From Chitinophagaceae bacterium (GTDB taxonomy: Bacteria > Bacteroidota > Bacteroidia > Chitinophagales > Chitinophagaceae): a stretch of DNA of 46,170 nt. Every line of letters begins with the position of its first letter. The first letter of the stretch is position 1. Position numbers and translations under genes: made by a program. Of this stretch, positions 33,788-42,685 are shown piece by piece. The notes beneath the pieces were generated by a model that did no database searches, was not told the origin of the DNA, and was given only the letters and a program-made list of their open reading frames with translations. The DNA lies in assembly GCA_025363075.1 (NCBI GenBank), contig JANYEP010000002.1, forward strand, positions 1-46,170, read 5' to 3'.

Positions 33788-34612
33788 TTATTTTTTACTA
33801 TAAATTCTTATTCCTTCTCTGTTTAAAACATAAGTGTAGTAGAAATTACAGAAAAATTTTGTGGCAGCACTAAAAATAATGTTTGAATTTATTTTACAGG
33901 ATTTCATCAATAATAGATCATACTGTTGAATTGTATTATCAGAATCGAGCCCTGTTAAACCATTTTTTTCAAGCTGCAAATTTGATAATACTGGAATTGA
34001 ATAATGATGTTTCAATCCTCCATAATAATCAAAAACAATCAAGCCATTTTGTTTATTATATAAATAAATTTCCTTGTTATTATCTTTTAAAAAACTCATA
34101 GGAAAATAATTATCAGCATCAAATAACATTCTTATGTCAACTGTTTCAGATAAAACATTTCCAAGATCATCTATTTTTTTCAACTTGTAATTAACTTCAT
34201 CAAAAAGCCAAATATTATTATCGTAACTTGATGCAATAAGATTTATTTCAGTTAAGTTCTGCTTGTGTAAATCAAGGGTGTTAATGATGTTAAAAAATCT
34301 ATCTAACTCAAGTATGGTTGCAAAATCTTTATAGTAAACCAATATTTTCAATGGGTTTGTAACATCAATCAAACTAATATTACCATAGCGTTTGGTATCA
34401 TTAAAAGTAGCTATGCTATCAAAATTGTTGTTGATTTTTTTTATTTGATTATCATTTGAGACAAGGTAAATATTGCCTAAATTATCTACTTCAAAATTTT
34501 TATAATTCCCAGTAATTTTTTTTGTGAGAGTGAGTTGTAATGTAGAGTCACTTGCATTTACAATTTGCAAGGAAAACGTGCAGAAAAATAATATAATGAT
34601 TAGTTTTCCCAT
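33788..34612 (-). CDS. Secreted beta-propeller-like protein, unknown
   Basis: The 274-residue product has a signal peptide (MGKLIIILFFCTFSLQIVNA). Repeats of about 40-45 residues with LGNIYLVSNDNQIKKIN, NNIWLFDEVNYKLKKID and KEIYLYNKQNGLIVFD suggest blades of a small propeller of NHL or similar type. No enzymatic motif is seen. Its start overlaps the last 13 bases of lpxH, so translation is probably coupled. Such proteins often sit next to envelope genes in Bacteroidota, but a link with lipid A is only inference. Confidence 0.75.
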   Translation of the reverse strand: MGKLIIILFFCTFSLQIVNASDSTLQLTLTKKITGNYKNFEVDNLGNIYLVSNDNQIKKINNNFDSIATFNDTKRYGNISLIDVTNPLKILVYYKDFATILELDRFFNIINTLDLHKQNLTEINLIASSYDNNIWLFDEVNYKLKKIDDLGNVLSETVDIRMLFDADNYFPMSFLKDNNKEIYLYNKQNGLIVFDYYGGLKHHYSIPVLSNLQLEKNGLTGLDSDNTIQQYDLLLMKSCKINSNIIFSAATKFFCNFYYTYVLNREGIRIYSKK

Positions 34613-35355
34613 TTTTTCAATTCAAAAGTTTGTCCGTCAAAAACGGCATAAGTAAAGTTGGTAATCCAATCCCCAAGATTGATATAAGTACTGCTATTAT
34701 TGAGTTCTATTGTTAATGGCAAATGCCTATGTCCAAAAATAAAATAATCAAAATGCTCTTTTTGCAAAACTTCATTGCAATAAACAACTAACCATTCTTT
34801 GTCTTTTCCTAAAAAAACGGCATCGCTGCTTCCTGTTTTTTGTCTGCTTTTTCTACTAAAATAATTTGCAATACCAATACCAATTGAAGGATGTGCAAAA
34901 CCAAACAACCATTGACAAATTGGGTTTCTAAAAACCTTCTTTAAAAGCTTATATCCTTCATCTCCTGGGCCTAAACCATCACCATGACCAACATATAATT
35001 TCTTGCCAAATCGTTCAAATATTTTTGGTTGATAATAAACAGGAATATTTAGTTCTTGCTCAAAATAACCACTCATCCACATATCGTGATTACCAACAAA
35101 AAAATGAATAGAAATACCGTTATCAGTGAGTTCTGCAAGTTTGCCTAGCAATCTTACATAACCTTTTGGAACGACTTTTTTGTATTCATACCAAAAGTCG
35201 AACATATCACCAACAATAAATATTTCTTGTGCAGAATCTTTTATAGCATCTAAAAAAGCAACTATTTTTTTTTCGCGAAGCAAACTACTTTCATAGTTGG
35301 GAGCTCCTAAATGAAAGTCGGAAAGAAAGTATATTTTTTTTTGAGAAGAAGGCAA
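34600..35355 (-). CDS. lpxH: UDP-2,3-diacylglucosamine diphosphatase (LpxH-type)
   Basis: The 251-residue calcineurin-like phosphoesterase carries the ordered metal motifs FLSDFHLG (about 10-17), VGDMFDFWYEY, FVGNHDMW, VGHGDGLGPGD and IFGHRHLP. The DFWYEY, GHGDG and GHRH details fit LpxH, which splits UDP-2,3-diacylglucosamine to lipid X in lipid A synthesis at the inner-membrane surface. The length is normal. It starts two bases after the gene at 35358-35789 ends and overlaps the next gene by 13 bases, a tight operon. A general phosphodiesterase is a less likely alternative. Confidence 0.92.
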   Translation of the reverse strand: MPSSQKKIYFLSDFHLGAPNYESSLLREKKIVAFLDAIKDSAQEIFIVGDMFDFWYEYKKVVPKGYVRLLGKLAELTDNGISIHFFVGNHDMWMSGYFEQELNIPVYYQPKIFERFGKKLYVGHGDGLGPGDEGYKLLKKVFRNPICQWLFGFAHPSIGIGIANYFSRKSRQKTGSSDAVFLGKDKEWLVVYCNEVLQKEHFDYFIFGHRHLPLTIELNNSSTYINLGDWITNFTYAVFDGQTFELKKWEN

Positions 35356-35357
35356 GT

Positions 35358-35789
35358 TTATAAATTTTTCTTTTGCTCAAAATATTGCAATACATCGCCA
35401 CTTATAACTATAGGCTTATTGGCTGTGTTGCCCTTGTACCAATATGTCCAAGCCAATGTAGTAGTTTCGTTAATGATGATTTCTGTAACAGTTCTTTCAT
35501 ACAAAACATCTTCATTATCCTCACCATTTAAACCTTCATAATCGTCTAATTGGGCAATGGCAAAATCGAAAGCCTCTTTGTGATTAATTTGATATAGTTC
35601 TCCAACAATAAATTTAGTATCACTACAAGAAACACCAACAGGGTAATCTCCCATATCGTAAAGCAAGCCTTTTACTTTAGCCTCACCAACCAATGTGAAA
35701 TACCTGCTCACATAATTGTATGCAGGAGAATGAAAGCCACTGCGAAGTGAGCCATAAACAAAAAGCTGCGATGTTTCGTTTTGTTTCAT
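35358..35789 (-). CDS. Gamma-glutamylcyclotransferase-like (AIG2) protein
   Basis: The 143-residue product has the GGCT-fold start LFVYGSLRSG (substrate-binding YGSL) and a central LDDYEGLNGE whose Glu matches the catalytic acid, followed by aromatic strand residues (AWTYWYKG). Family members cyclise gamma-glutamyl compounds, although many bacterial ones are uncharacterised. It leads the minus operon containing lpxH. A TAAATTTG box ends four bases before the ATG, implying a near-leaderless mRNA. Confidence 0.88.
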   Translation of the reverse strand: MKQNETSQLFVYGSLRSGFHSPAYNYVSRYFTLVGEAKVKGLLYDMGDYPVGVSCSDTKFIVGELYQINHKEAFDFAIAQLDDYEGLNGEDNEDVLYERTVTEIIINETTTLAWTYWYKGNTANKPIVISGDVLQYFEQKKNL

Positions 35790-35793
35790 TGAA

Positions 35794-35801
35794 CAAATTT
35801 A
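35794..35801 (-). promoter_or_regulatory. -7 box of the lpxH operon
   Basis: TAAATTTG on the minus strand (35801 to 35794) matches TAnnTTTG, with only four bases left before ATG 35789. Confidence 0.55.
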
Positions 35802-35829
35802 ATAGTAATGTAGTTAAGTAACTTGTCTA

Positions 35830-36321
35830 TTAGCCCTTCATATTCTCATACTGCAAAGGGATACCAAAATCATTTGTTCTGCATAAAGCAATTACATCTT
35901 GCAAGTCATCAATTTTTTTAGCAGTTACACGAATGATGTTATCCATAATTGAAGCTTGTACTTTTAGCCCACTATCCTTGATTGCTTTCACAATTTTCTT
36001 TGCATCGTCTTGCTTTAAACCGTTGCGAACAGTAACTTCCTGCTTCACAACTTTACCACTTGGATAAGCTTCTTTGCTAAAGTCAAAAGCATTTCCATCA
36101 ATGCCTTGCTTAATTCCACGAGAAAGAATAACATCAGTTACTTGCTGAATTTTCATATCACTTTCTGCCTCTACCTTAATAACAAAATTCTTTTTATCTA
36201 ATTCCATTTCAAAGTGAGAACCACGAAAATCAAAACGGTTTTGAATTTCTTTTTTTACAACATTAATTGCGTTGTCTAATGTTTGTAAATCTACTTTACT
36301 TGCTATATCAAATGAAGCCAT
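35830..36321 (-). CDS. yajQ: YajQ-family nucleotide-binding protein
   Basis: The 163-residue product begins MASFDIASKVDLQTLDNAINV and contains EIQNRFDFRGS and AKKIVKAIKDSGLKVQASI, ending DFGIPLQYENMKG. All are hallmarks of YajQ, a two-domain RNP-like fold. In Xanthomonas a homologue binds c-di-GMP, while other members bind nucleotides or RNA; which applies here is unknown. Length and start are standard. It stands 74 bases after hutU, with an A/T-rich repeat-like spacer between them, and 40 bases before the lpxH operon promoter region. Confidence 0.95.
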   Translation of the reverse strand: MASFDIASKVDLQTLDNAINVVKKEIQNRFDFRGSHFEMELDKKNFVIKVEAESDMKIQQVTDVILSRGIKQGIDGNAFDFSKEAYPSGKVVKQEVTVRNGLKQDDAKKIVKAIKDSGLKVQASIMDNIIRVTAKKIDDLQDVIALCRTNDFGIPLQYENMKG

Positions 36322-36395
36322 TTTTAATAATGATTAATTGTTAATAATAAATGTTTAATGATAACCGAAGACTAATTCCCAATACATAATCCCAA
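36322..36395. repeat. A/T self-similar spacer between hutU and yajQ
   Basis: The segment TAATAATGATTAATTGTTAA is followed by TAATAAATGTTTAATGATAA, then AATTCCCAATACATAATCCC. These are near-repeats of a 10-14-base word, similar in style to the other spacer repeats in the window. No promoter or terminator is evident. Confidence 0.5.
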
Positions 36396-38105
36396 TTAAC
36401 TATTTAGTCTTTCGGTAATATCTAAATTATGTTCTTTAGCAGTTTCTTTTGCAATTTCATAACCCGCATCAGCGTGTCTTATAACACCCATTCCTGGGTC
36501 ATTTCTTAAAACTCTTGAAAGTCTTGCTGCTGCTGCATTTGTACCATCTGCAACAATCACCATTCCACTATGAATGCTATAACCCATTCCTACACCACCA
36601 CCATGGTGCAAACTAACCCAACTTGCACCACCTGCTGTGTTTACAAGTGCATTTAAAATTGGCCAATCTGCCACAGCATCACTTCCATCAAGCATTGCTT
36701 CTGTTTCTCTGTTAGGACTTGCCACACTTCCTGTATCTAAATGATCACGACCAATAACGATTGGTGCTTTTACTTTTCCTGTTCTTACTAATTCGTTAAA
36801 TGCTTGACCTGCTTTTTCTCTTTCACCTTGCCCAAGCCAACAAATACGTGCTGGCAATCCTTGAAAAGCAATTCTTTCTTTTGCCATTTTCATCCAACGT
36901 AGCATTCCTTTATTTTCGGGAAACATACTCATAATCACTTCGTCTGTAACAGCTATGTCTGCTGGGTCGCCACTTAATGCAGCCCATCGAAAAGGCCCTT
37001 TTCCCTCGCAAAACAATGGACGAATATAAGCAGGCACAAAGCCAGGGAAAGAGAAACAGTTTACCGTTGACAGTTTACCGTTTTCAGTTGTTTGCTGATA
37101 CTCTTGAGCTCTTGCTCTTAAATTATTTCCATAGTCAAAAGTAATAGCACCTCTGTTCATTAATTCAATCATTAGAACAACGTGGTGGTGCATACTTTCA
37201 TAGCTTAGTTCTAAGTATTTTTCTTTATTCGTTTCTCTTAAAACATTGGCTTGTTCGTTGGTTAACATATGTGGAATATAACCAACCAACGGATCGTGTG
37301 CAGATGTTTGATCTGTTAAAACATCTACAGTAATATTTCTATCAATTAACCTCTCTAACAATTGTATGGCATTGCACAAAACACCTATGCTTAAAGCTTT
37401 TTGCTCTGCTTTAGCTTGTAATGCAGCATCAATAGCTTTATCAATATCTGTATATTTTTCATCCAAATATTTTGTTTCAATACGTTTATCAATTCTCCAT
37501 TCTTCCACCTCTGCACACAATGCAACACCATCACACATTGTAATGGAAAGAGGTTGAGCACCACCCATTCCACCAAGACCAGCGGTAACAGTTAATGTTC
37601 CTTTTAATGAGCCATTAAAATGTTTATCTGCAATGGCTGCAAAGGTTTCGTAAGTGCCTTGTACAATGCCTTGGCTACCTATATAAATCCACGAGCCAGC
37701 AGTCATTTGCCCATACATCATCAAGCCTTTTTTCTCCAGCTCGTCAAAGTGTTTCCAATTTGCCCAGTTAGGCACTAATTGTGAGTTTGACAGCAACACT
37801 CTTGGAGCATCGGTATGTGTTTTTAAAATACCAACAGGTTTGCCACTTTGAATTAATAATGTTTCATCATCATTCAAATCCTTCAAGCCCTTAATAATTA
37901 AATCAAGTGCCTCAAAATTTCGTGCAGCCTTACCACGACCACCATATACAATTAAATCATCAGGACGTTCTGCTACTTCTGGGTCAAGGTTGTTTAGCAA
38001 CATTCTTAACGCTGCTTCTTGCACCCAACCTTTACAATTAAGTTTAGAGCCAGTGGGCGTTTTATATTTTATTGGGTCGTATTTAGAGGTAGTTGTTGTG
38101 GACAT
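36396..38105 (-). CDS. hutU: Urocanate hydratase
   Basis: The 569-residue enzyme converts urocanate to imidazolonepropionate in histidine breakdown, using tightly bound NAD+. Motifs include [30 protein letters not shown], the NAD-binding [45 protein letters not shown], the active-site region [11 protein letters not shown] and [13 protein letters not shown]. It is about ten residues longer than usual. The excess lies at about 338-350 ([12 protein letters not shown]), encoded by a 12-base direct repeat (CAGTTTACCGTT at 37057 and 37071). No other hut gene is in the window. Confidence 0.96.
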   Translation of the reverse strand: MSTTTTSKYDPIKYKTPTGSKLNCKGWVQEAALRMLLNNLDPEVAERPDDLIVYGGRGKAARNFEALDLIIKGLKDLNDDETLLIQSGKPVGILKTHTDAPRVLLSNSQLVPNWANWKHFDELEKKGLMMYGQMTAGSWIYIGSQGIVQGTYETFAAIADKHFNGSLKGTLTVTAGLGGMGGAQPLSITMCDGVALCAEVEEWRIDKRIETKYLDEKYTDIDKAIDAALQAKAEQKALSIGVLCNAIQLLERLIDRNITVDVLTDQTSAHDPLVGYIPHMLTNEQANVLRETNKEKYLELSYESMHHHVVLMIELMNRGAITFDYGNNLRARAQEYQQTTENGKLSTVNCFSFPGFVPAYIRPLFCEGKGPFRWAALSGDPADIAVTDEVIMSMFPENKGMLRWMKMAKERIAFQGLPARICWLGQGEREKAGQAFNELVRTGKVKAPIVIGRDHLDTGSVASPNRETEAMLDGSDAVADWPILNALVNTAGGASWVSLHHGGGVGMGYSIHSGMVIVADGTNAAAARLSRVLRNDPGMGVIRHADAGYEIAKETAKEHNLDITERLNS

Positions 38106-38124
38106 CTTGCAATTGTTTAAGGTG

Positions 38125-38132
38125 CAAATTTA
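38125..38132 (-). promoter_or_regulatory. -7 box for hutU
   Basis: TAAATTTG on the minus strand (38132 to 38125) matches TAnnTTTG, 19 bases before ATG 38105. The -33 element is unclear. Confidence 0.5.
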
Positions 38133-38190
38133 TAGGAAACAAACACGCCTCTAAAAATGAATTTTAACATTTAAAACACAGGTTAACCAA

Positions 38191-38219
38191 TTGCTTCTAT
38201 GCTTCGTTTTATATATTTG
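38191..38219 (+). promoter_or_regulatory. Promoter deciding the start of the small gene at 38226
   Basis: TTG (38191-38193) and TATATTTG (38212-38219) lie 18 bases apart and fit the consensus. The box falls after an upstream in-frame ATG at 38199, so the true start must be ATG 38226, six bases downstream. Confidence 0.65.
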
Positions 38220-38225
38220 CAGCCA

Positions 38226-38531
38226 ATGAAGGTATTAGTATTGTTTATATCGCTTCTCTTTTTTGCAACGCAAATTATTCCAATAAAATATATTGGATAT
38301 AGTTATGCTTCAAAAAAATGTAGTGTCAACTGCAACGACTGTTCAGATGAAGACGAAATACCTTTAAATGCAAAAGGAAAAAAAGGCAACGAAGTGTATT
38401 TATCAGATTTTTTTCATAGATATTACTTGCCAGATACTGCTGTGCAAATTCCTATGAAATTTCCTATTTTTTCCTCTGTATTGCCCGATGATTATATTAG
38501 CAATGTCATTGTTCCCCCACCTAATTGTTAG
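38226..38531 (+). CDS. Small secreted or membrane-anchored unknown protein
   Basis: I choose ATG 38226 (MKVLVLFISLLFFATQIIPIKYIGY, 101 residues) over an in-frame ATG at 38199, because a promoter box covers the bases between them. The N-terminus is a hydrophobic signal or anchor. The remainder has a cysteine-acidic patch (KKCSVNCNDCSDEDE) that could bind a metal, and a Pro-rich end VPPPNC. No family is recognised. It lies 101 bases before the SulP-carbonic anhydrase gene on the same strand, so co-expression is possible. Confidence 0.6.
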   Translation: MKVLVLFISLLFFATQIIPIKYIGYSYASKKCSVNCNDCSDEDEIPLNAKGKKGNEVYLSDFFHRYYLPDTAVQIPMKFPIFSSVLPDDYISNVIVPPPNC

Positions 38532-38632
38532 CTTAGTATTAATTTTATTTCAGGGTTCTATTTATAGCTTATGCAAATCACGCAATAGTGATGTTGAATA
38601 GCTATTTTCATTAATAACTAATCTTTCAAAAT

Positions 38633-40798
38633 ATGAGTAATAAAAATTTTATTGGTGCAGATATATCTGCATCTATCGTTGTTTTTTTAGTGGCTTTGCC
38701 ACTGTGTTTAGGTGTGGCTTTAGCCAGTGGAGCACCAATGCTATCGGGTGTTATAGCAGGAATTATTGGGGGAATTGTAGTGGGCTTTTTAAGCAAATCT
38801 CCAAGTTCTGTTAGTGGACCAGCAGCAGGTTTAGCAGCAGTTGTGCTATCATCAATTACCAAACTGGGTAGCTTCGAGGTATTTTTAATGGCTGTCGTAA
38901 TTGCTGGTGCAATACAATTATTAAGTGGCATCGGCAAAGCTGGTTTTATTGCAAATTATATTCCATCAAATGTCATCAAGGGTTTGCTTGCAGCAATTGG
39001 CATCATTTTAATTTTAAAGCAAATTCCTCACGCTGTTGGTTTTGATATTGATGGTGAAGACGATTTTACATTCTTTCAAAAAGATGGGCAAAATACTTTC
39101 TCCGAATTGCTGTCCATCTTTTCCTACTTTACTTTGGGTGCAGTAATTATATCAGCCATTTCCTTAATAGCATTGATTTACTGGGATAAAACACCAATGA
39201 AAAAATTGAGTTTTTTTCCTGCTTCATTGTTTGTTGTAATACTAGGTGTGGCACTCAATGCAGCCTTTAAATCTTTCTTTCCTGCTTTGCAAATAGAGTC
39301 CTCGCATTTGGTAAATATTCCTGCCATTAAAGGTGTAGATAGCTTTATCACAATGCCATCCTTTGCAAGCATTGGCAATTACCAGGTGTGGGTGGTTGCA
39401 TTCACTATTGCTATCATTGCATCGCTTGAAACATTATTGAATTTAGAAGCTGTAGAAAACCTTGATTCATTAAAAAGAACAGCATCGCCCAACAAGGAAT
39501 TAGTAGCACAGGGCATAGGAAATATTTTTTCTGGTTTGTTAGGTGGCATTCCAATAACATCAGTAATTGTAAGAAGTTCTGTAAACATTAATGCTGGTGC
39601 AAAAACAAAATTATCAACCATTTTACACGGTGTTTTTTTATTGATTAGCGTTGTATTAATTGCTCCAGTTCTTAATTTGATTCCATTGGCATCGTTGGCT
39701 GCAATACTTTTATTTACCGGATATAAATTGGCTAAAATTTCTTTGTTTAAAGAAATGTATAAAAAAGGGTTGAATCAATTTATACCATTTGTAGTTACCA
39801 TTCTTGCCATCATTTTTACAGATTTATTAATTGGTATTTTAGTAGGATTGGCTGTTAGTATTTTTTATTTATTAAAGAGTAATTATAAAAATCCATTTGT
39901 TATAGAAAAAGAAGTGTTACACCAAGATGAAACACTTAGAATTGAATTGCCAAACCAAGCATCTTTTTTAAACAAAGCAACCATTAAGGAAACATTGTGG
40001 ACTGTGCCCAACAACTCAAAAGTTATTATTGACGCCACTTACAGCGATTTTGTTGACAACGATATTGTAGAGTTGATTACTGATTTTAAAAATACAGTTG
40101 CAGTAGAAAAAAATATTAAACTAAACATTCTTGGGCTAAAGGAAAAGTATAATTTAGACGACCATATTCAGTTTTTAAATGTGCTGGATAAAGAAACACA
40201 ACAGAAATTGAAAGCTGATGAGATATTGGATTTATTGAAAGCTGGCAACGACAGATTTGTAAAAGGCAAATGGACAGAAAAGTATTTAAAACACCAGGTT
40301 GGTGCCACATCTTTTGGGCAAAATCCAATGGCAGTTGTGTTAAGTTGTATTGATAGCAGAACTACTACGGAACATATTTTTGATTTAGGACTTGGCGATA
40401 TTTTTAGTGTTCGTATTGCAGGAAATATTTTGAATGAAGATATTTTAGGCAGTATGGAATTTGCCACAAATGTTGTGGGAACAAAACTTGTTGTTGTGCT
40501 TGGACACACAAAATGTGGTGCTATTGTTGGTGCCTGCAATCACGTTGAAATGGGCAATTTAACAGCACTTTTAAACAAGGTGAAACCAGCCATTGAAAAA
40601 GAAATTACAACTACTGAAAACAGGAATGGAACGAATACAACATTTGTTAAAAATGTTACAGAACTCAATGTACATCTCACTATTGAAAGAATCAGAAAAG
40701 AAAGTTACATCATTGCTGACCTAGAAAAAGAAGGCAAAATAAAGATTGTTGGTGGAATGTATGATGTTGAAACTGGCGTGGTAAAGTTTTACGAATAA
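38633..40798 (+). CDS. SulP anion transporter fused to beta-carbonic anhydrase
   Basis: The 721-residue bifunctional protein has three parts. Residues about 1-420 are a SulP/SLC26 membrane transporter (FLVALPLCLGVALASGAP, KSPSSVSGPAAG, TSVIVRSSVNINAGAKTKLS). Residues about 435-520 are STAS-like. Residues about 530-721 are a complete beta-carbonic anhydrase. The zinc and catalytic set is Cys572, Asp574, Arg576 (SCIDSR), His625 and Cys628 (GHTKCG). It probably imports bicarbonate, or exports it, and interconverts it with CO2 on the cytosolic side. Similar fusions are known in bacteria. A clear terminator follows at 40826-40863. Confidence 0.95.
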   Translation: MSNKNFIGADISASIVVFLVALPLCLGVALASGAPMLSGVIAGIIGGIVVGFLSKSPSSVSGPAAGLAAVVLSSITKLGSFEVFLMAVVIAGAIQLLSGIGKAGFIANYIPSNVIKGLLAAIGIILILKQIPHAVGFDIDGEDDFTFFQKDGQNTFSELLSIFSYFTLGAVIISAISLIALIYWDKTPMKKLSFFPASLFVVILGVALNAAFKSFFPALQIESSHLVNIPAIKGVDSFITMPSFASIGNYQVWVVAFTIAIIASLETLLNLEAVENLDSLKRTASPNKELVAQGIGNIFSGLLGGIPITSVIVRSSVNINAGAKTKLSTILHGVFLLISVVLIAPVLNLIPLASLAAILLFTGYKLAKISLFKEMYKKGLNQFIPFVVTILAIIFTDLLIGILVGLAVSIFYLLKSNYKNPFVIEKEVLHQDETLRIELPNQASFLNKATIKETLWTVPNNSKVIIDATYSDFVDNDIVELITDFKNTVAVEKNIKLNILGLKEKYNLDDHIQFLNVLDKETQQKLKADEILDLLKAGNDRFVKGKWTEKYLKHQVGATSFGQNPMAVVLSCIDSRTTTEHIFDLGLGDIFSVRIAGNILNEDILGSMEFATNVVGTKLVVVLGHTKCGAIVGACNHVEMGNLTALLNKVKPAIEKEITTTENRNGTNTTFVKNVTELNVHLTIERIRKESYIIADLEKEGKIKIVGGMYDVETGVVKFYE

Positions 40799-40825
40799 AG
40801 TTTATAAATATTTTTTTCAAAGAAT

Positions 40826-40868
40826 AATTGCCTCTTTTAAAAGTAGTTTAATAAGGGGCAATTGTTTT
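40826..40868 (+). terminator. Terminator after the SulP-carbonic anhydrase gene
   Basis: AATTGCCTCTT (40826-40836) pairs with AAGGGGCAATT (40853-40863), with one wobble pair, around a 16-base loop. It is followed by GTTTTTA. Confidence 0.8.
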
Positions 40869-40933
40869 TAAAGAGAAATTATTACAACATTCAATTAAAC
40901 AAATAACTTTATCTTGCAGCCCTATTTAGCCAA

Positions 40934-41080
40934 ATGAAATTTCTATCTCTTAACTTAGATTTCTTAGATCACCACTTCTTTAATTAAGAATTGTGGGTTA
41001 TGAATTATGAATGAATTTATAACCCCAATATTTTTTCTCTCATTCATAATTCTTAATTAATAACTCATAATTTTTTATAT
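40934..41080. other. Leader region of rocD with inverted A/T repeats
   Basis: The region before the aminotransferase holds AATTAAGAATT and ATGAATTATGAATGAATTTAT on one side and ATTCATAATTCTTAATTAAT on the other, an imperfect inverted repeat (about 40978-41065). A 17-codon open frame at 40934-40987 (MKFLSLNLDFLDHHFFN) could be a leader peptide, but evidence is thin. Confidence 0.4.
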
Positions 41081-42313
41081 ATGTTGGTTAATAACCTATC
41101 CCTGCGTGCTGCACAATATTTGGAGCTTGAAGAAAAGTTTGGTGCACACAATTATCACCCCTTGCCTGTTGTAATAGAAAAAGGTGAAGGCGTTTTTTTA
41201 TATGATGTTGATGGCAAACGTTACTACGATTTTTTAAGTGGTTACAGTGCCGTTAATCAAGGTCATTGCCATCCAAAAATCATTGGTGCTTTAATAGAAC
41301 AGGCACAAAAACTCACGCTAACTTCACGAGCTTTTCATAGCAATCTTTTGGGTGAGTATGCACAATACATCACCTCCTATTTTGGCTACGACAAAGTGCT
41401 ACCAATGAACACAGGTGTTGAAGGTGGTGAAACTGCTATCAAACTCGCTCGTAGATGGGCTTACACGCAAAAAGGCGTTAAAGAAAATGAAGCTAAAATT
41501 ATTTTTGCCGAAGGCAATTTCTGGGGCAGAACCCTGGCTGCAATTTCATCTTCAACAGACCCAAGCAGCTATGCAAAGTTTGGTCCTTTTATGCCAGGCT
41601 TTGAACTTGTTCCTTACAATGATTTGGTTGCTTTGGAAAAATCTTTTCAGGATAAAAATGTTGCAGCTTTTATGGTTGAACCTATACAAGGTGAAGCTGG
41701 TGTTGTGATACCAAATGATGGTTATTTAAAAGGTGTGAGGAATTTATGCACTGAGTATAATGTATTGTTTATTGCAGATGAAATACAAACAGGATTGGCA
41801 CGCACAGGAAAAATGCTTGCCTGCGACCACGAGAATGTTAAACCAGATATTTTAATATTGGGCAAAGCATTAAGTGGTGGCACAATGCCCGTGAGTGCTG
41901 TGTTGTGCAACGATAATATTATGATGAATATTAAACCAGGAGAGCATGGCAGCACCTATGGTGGAAACCCTTTAGCTTGTGCAGTTGCAATGGTTGCATT
42001 GCAGGTTTTAAAAGATGAGCAGATGGCAGAAAATGCTGAAGCAATGGGCATTTTGTTAAGAGAAGAATTAGCCAAACTTAATTCACCTTTCATTAAAATC
42101 ATTCGTGGAAAAGGGTTACTAAACGCAATTGTAATTGAACACGAAAACAAAGAAGCAAGCTGGGATTTGTGCATTGCCTTAAAGGATAATGGCTTGCTTG
42201 CTAAGCCTACTCACGGCGATAAAATTCGTTTTGCACCACCTTTAAATATTACCAGAGAACAAATACTTGAATGTGTTGAAATTATTGGCAAAAGCCTGAA
42301 CACATTGGCTTAA
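41081..42313 (+). CDS. rocD: Ornithine--oxo-acid transaminase
   Basis: The 410-residue class III PLP aminotransferase converts ornithine and 2-oxoglutarate to glutamate semialdehyde and glutamate. The start [19 protein letters not shown] is diagnostic for ornithine aminotransferase. It is followed by [55 protein letters not shown], the PLP lysine Lys262 in LGKALSGG, and [14 protein letters not shown]. Length is normal. The enzyme is cytosolic and links arginine breakdown with proline synthesis. A perfect 16-base-pair terminator hairpin ends the transcript. Confidence 0.96.
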   Translation: MLVNNLSLRAAQYLELEEKFGAHNYHPLPVVIEKGEGVFLYDVDGKRYYDFLSGYSAVNQGHCHPKIIGALIEQAQKLTLTSRAFHSNLLGEYAQYITSYFGYDKVLPMNTGVEGGETAIKLARRWAYTQKGVKENEAKIIFAEGNFWGRTLAAISSSTDPSSYAKFGPFMPGFELVPYNDLVALEKSFQDKNVAAFMVEPIQGEAGVVIPNDGYLKGVRNLCTEYNVLFIADEIQTGLARTGKMLACDHENVKPDILILGKALSGGTMPVSAVLCNDNIMMNIKPGEHGSTYGGNPLACAVAMVALQVLKDEQMAENAEAMGILLREELAKLNSPFIKIIRGKGLLNAIVIEHENKEASWDLCIALKDNGLLAKPTHGDKIRFAPPLNITREQILECVEIIGKSLNTLA

Positions 42314-42319
42314 AAAATT

Positions 42320-42365
42320 AATTATACAGGTAACATAGCATTTGTGTTACCTGTATAATTTTTAT
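42320..42365. terminator. Strong rho-independent terminator between rocD and 42376
   Basis: AATTATACAGGTAACA (42320-42335) pairs perfectly with TGTTACCTGTATAATT (42345-42360) around a nine-base loop. Flanking A and T runs make it effective for both convergent genes. Confidence 0.95.
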
Positions 42366-42375
42366 AGTCGTTAAC

Positions 42376-42672
42376 TTATTTAAACTTATCTGTTTTCATT
42401 GCACCAGTAATGTCTTCATTGTTCCTTATTTGAATCTGGATATTTGTTATCCATTCGTTGCAGCCTTTGGTGTATAAGTATTCGTTGATGTCATTAATCA
42501 GTTTCATTACATCATCATATTTACCCTCAACAACAGTATCAAAAGCACCAATTTCGTATTTTACATTCGATTGCTGAATAATAGCAATGGCTTCATCTAC
42601 CCATAAATATGGATGCTTGTCTAAAACGATTGGAAGGATTTGAATAGAGGCGTTGATTGTGTAGTTGTGCAT
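42376..42672 (-). CDS. Thiamine-binding-like protein (MTH1187/YkoF family)
   Basis: The 98-residue product is a small ferredoxin-like-fold protein: NASIQILPIV at the start, then WVDEAIAIIQQS, KYEIGAFDTVVEGKYDDVMKLINDINEYLY and WITNIQIQI. This matches the MTH1187/YkoF (DUF77) family, whose members bind thiamine or its pyrimidine part in the cytosol. It has the single-domain length. It lies 13 bases after the stop of the WG-repeat gene on the same strand. A thiamine role here is inferred from the family only. Confidence 0.85.
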   Translation of the reverse strand: MHNYTINASIQILPIVLDKHPYLWVDEAIAIIQQSNVKYEIGAFDTVVEGKYDDVMKLINDINEYLYTKGCNEWITNIQIQIRNNEDITGAMKTDKFK

Positions 42673-42685
42673 TGTTATGTGAGTT

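Noticed and set aside
35830-36321. YajQ taken as proof of c-di-GMP signalling linked to the polysaccharide locus
   Set aside because: YajQ binds c-di-GMP only in some species, no GGDEF or EAL domain is in the window, and the synthase MshEN motif is degraded.
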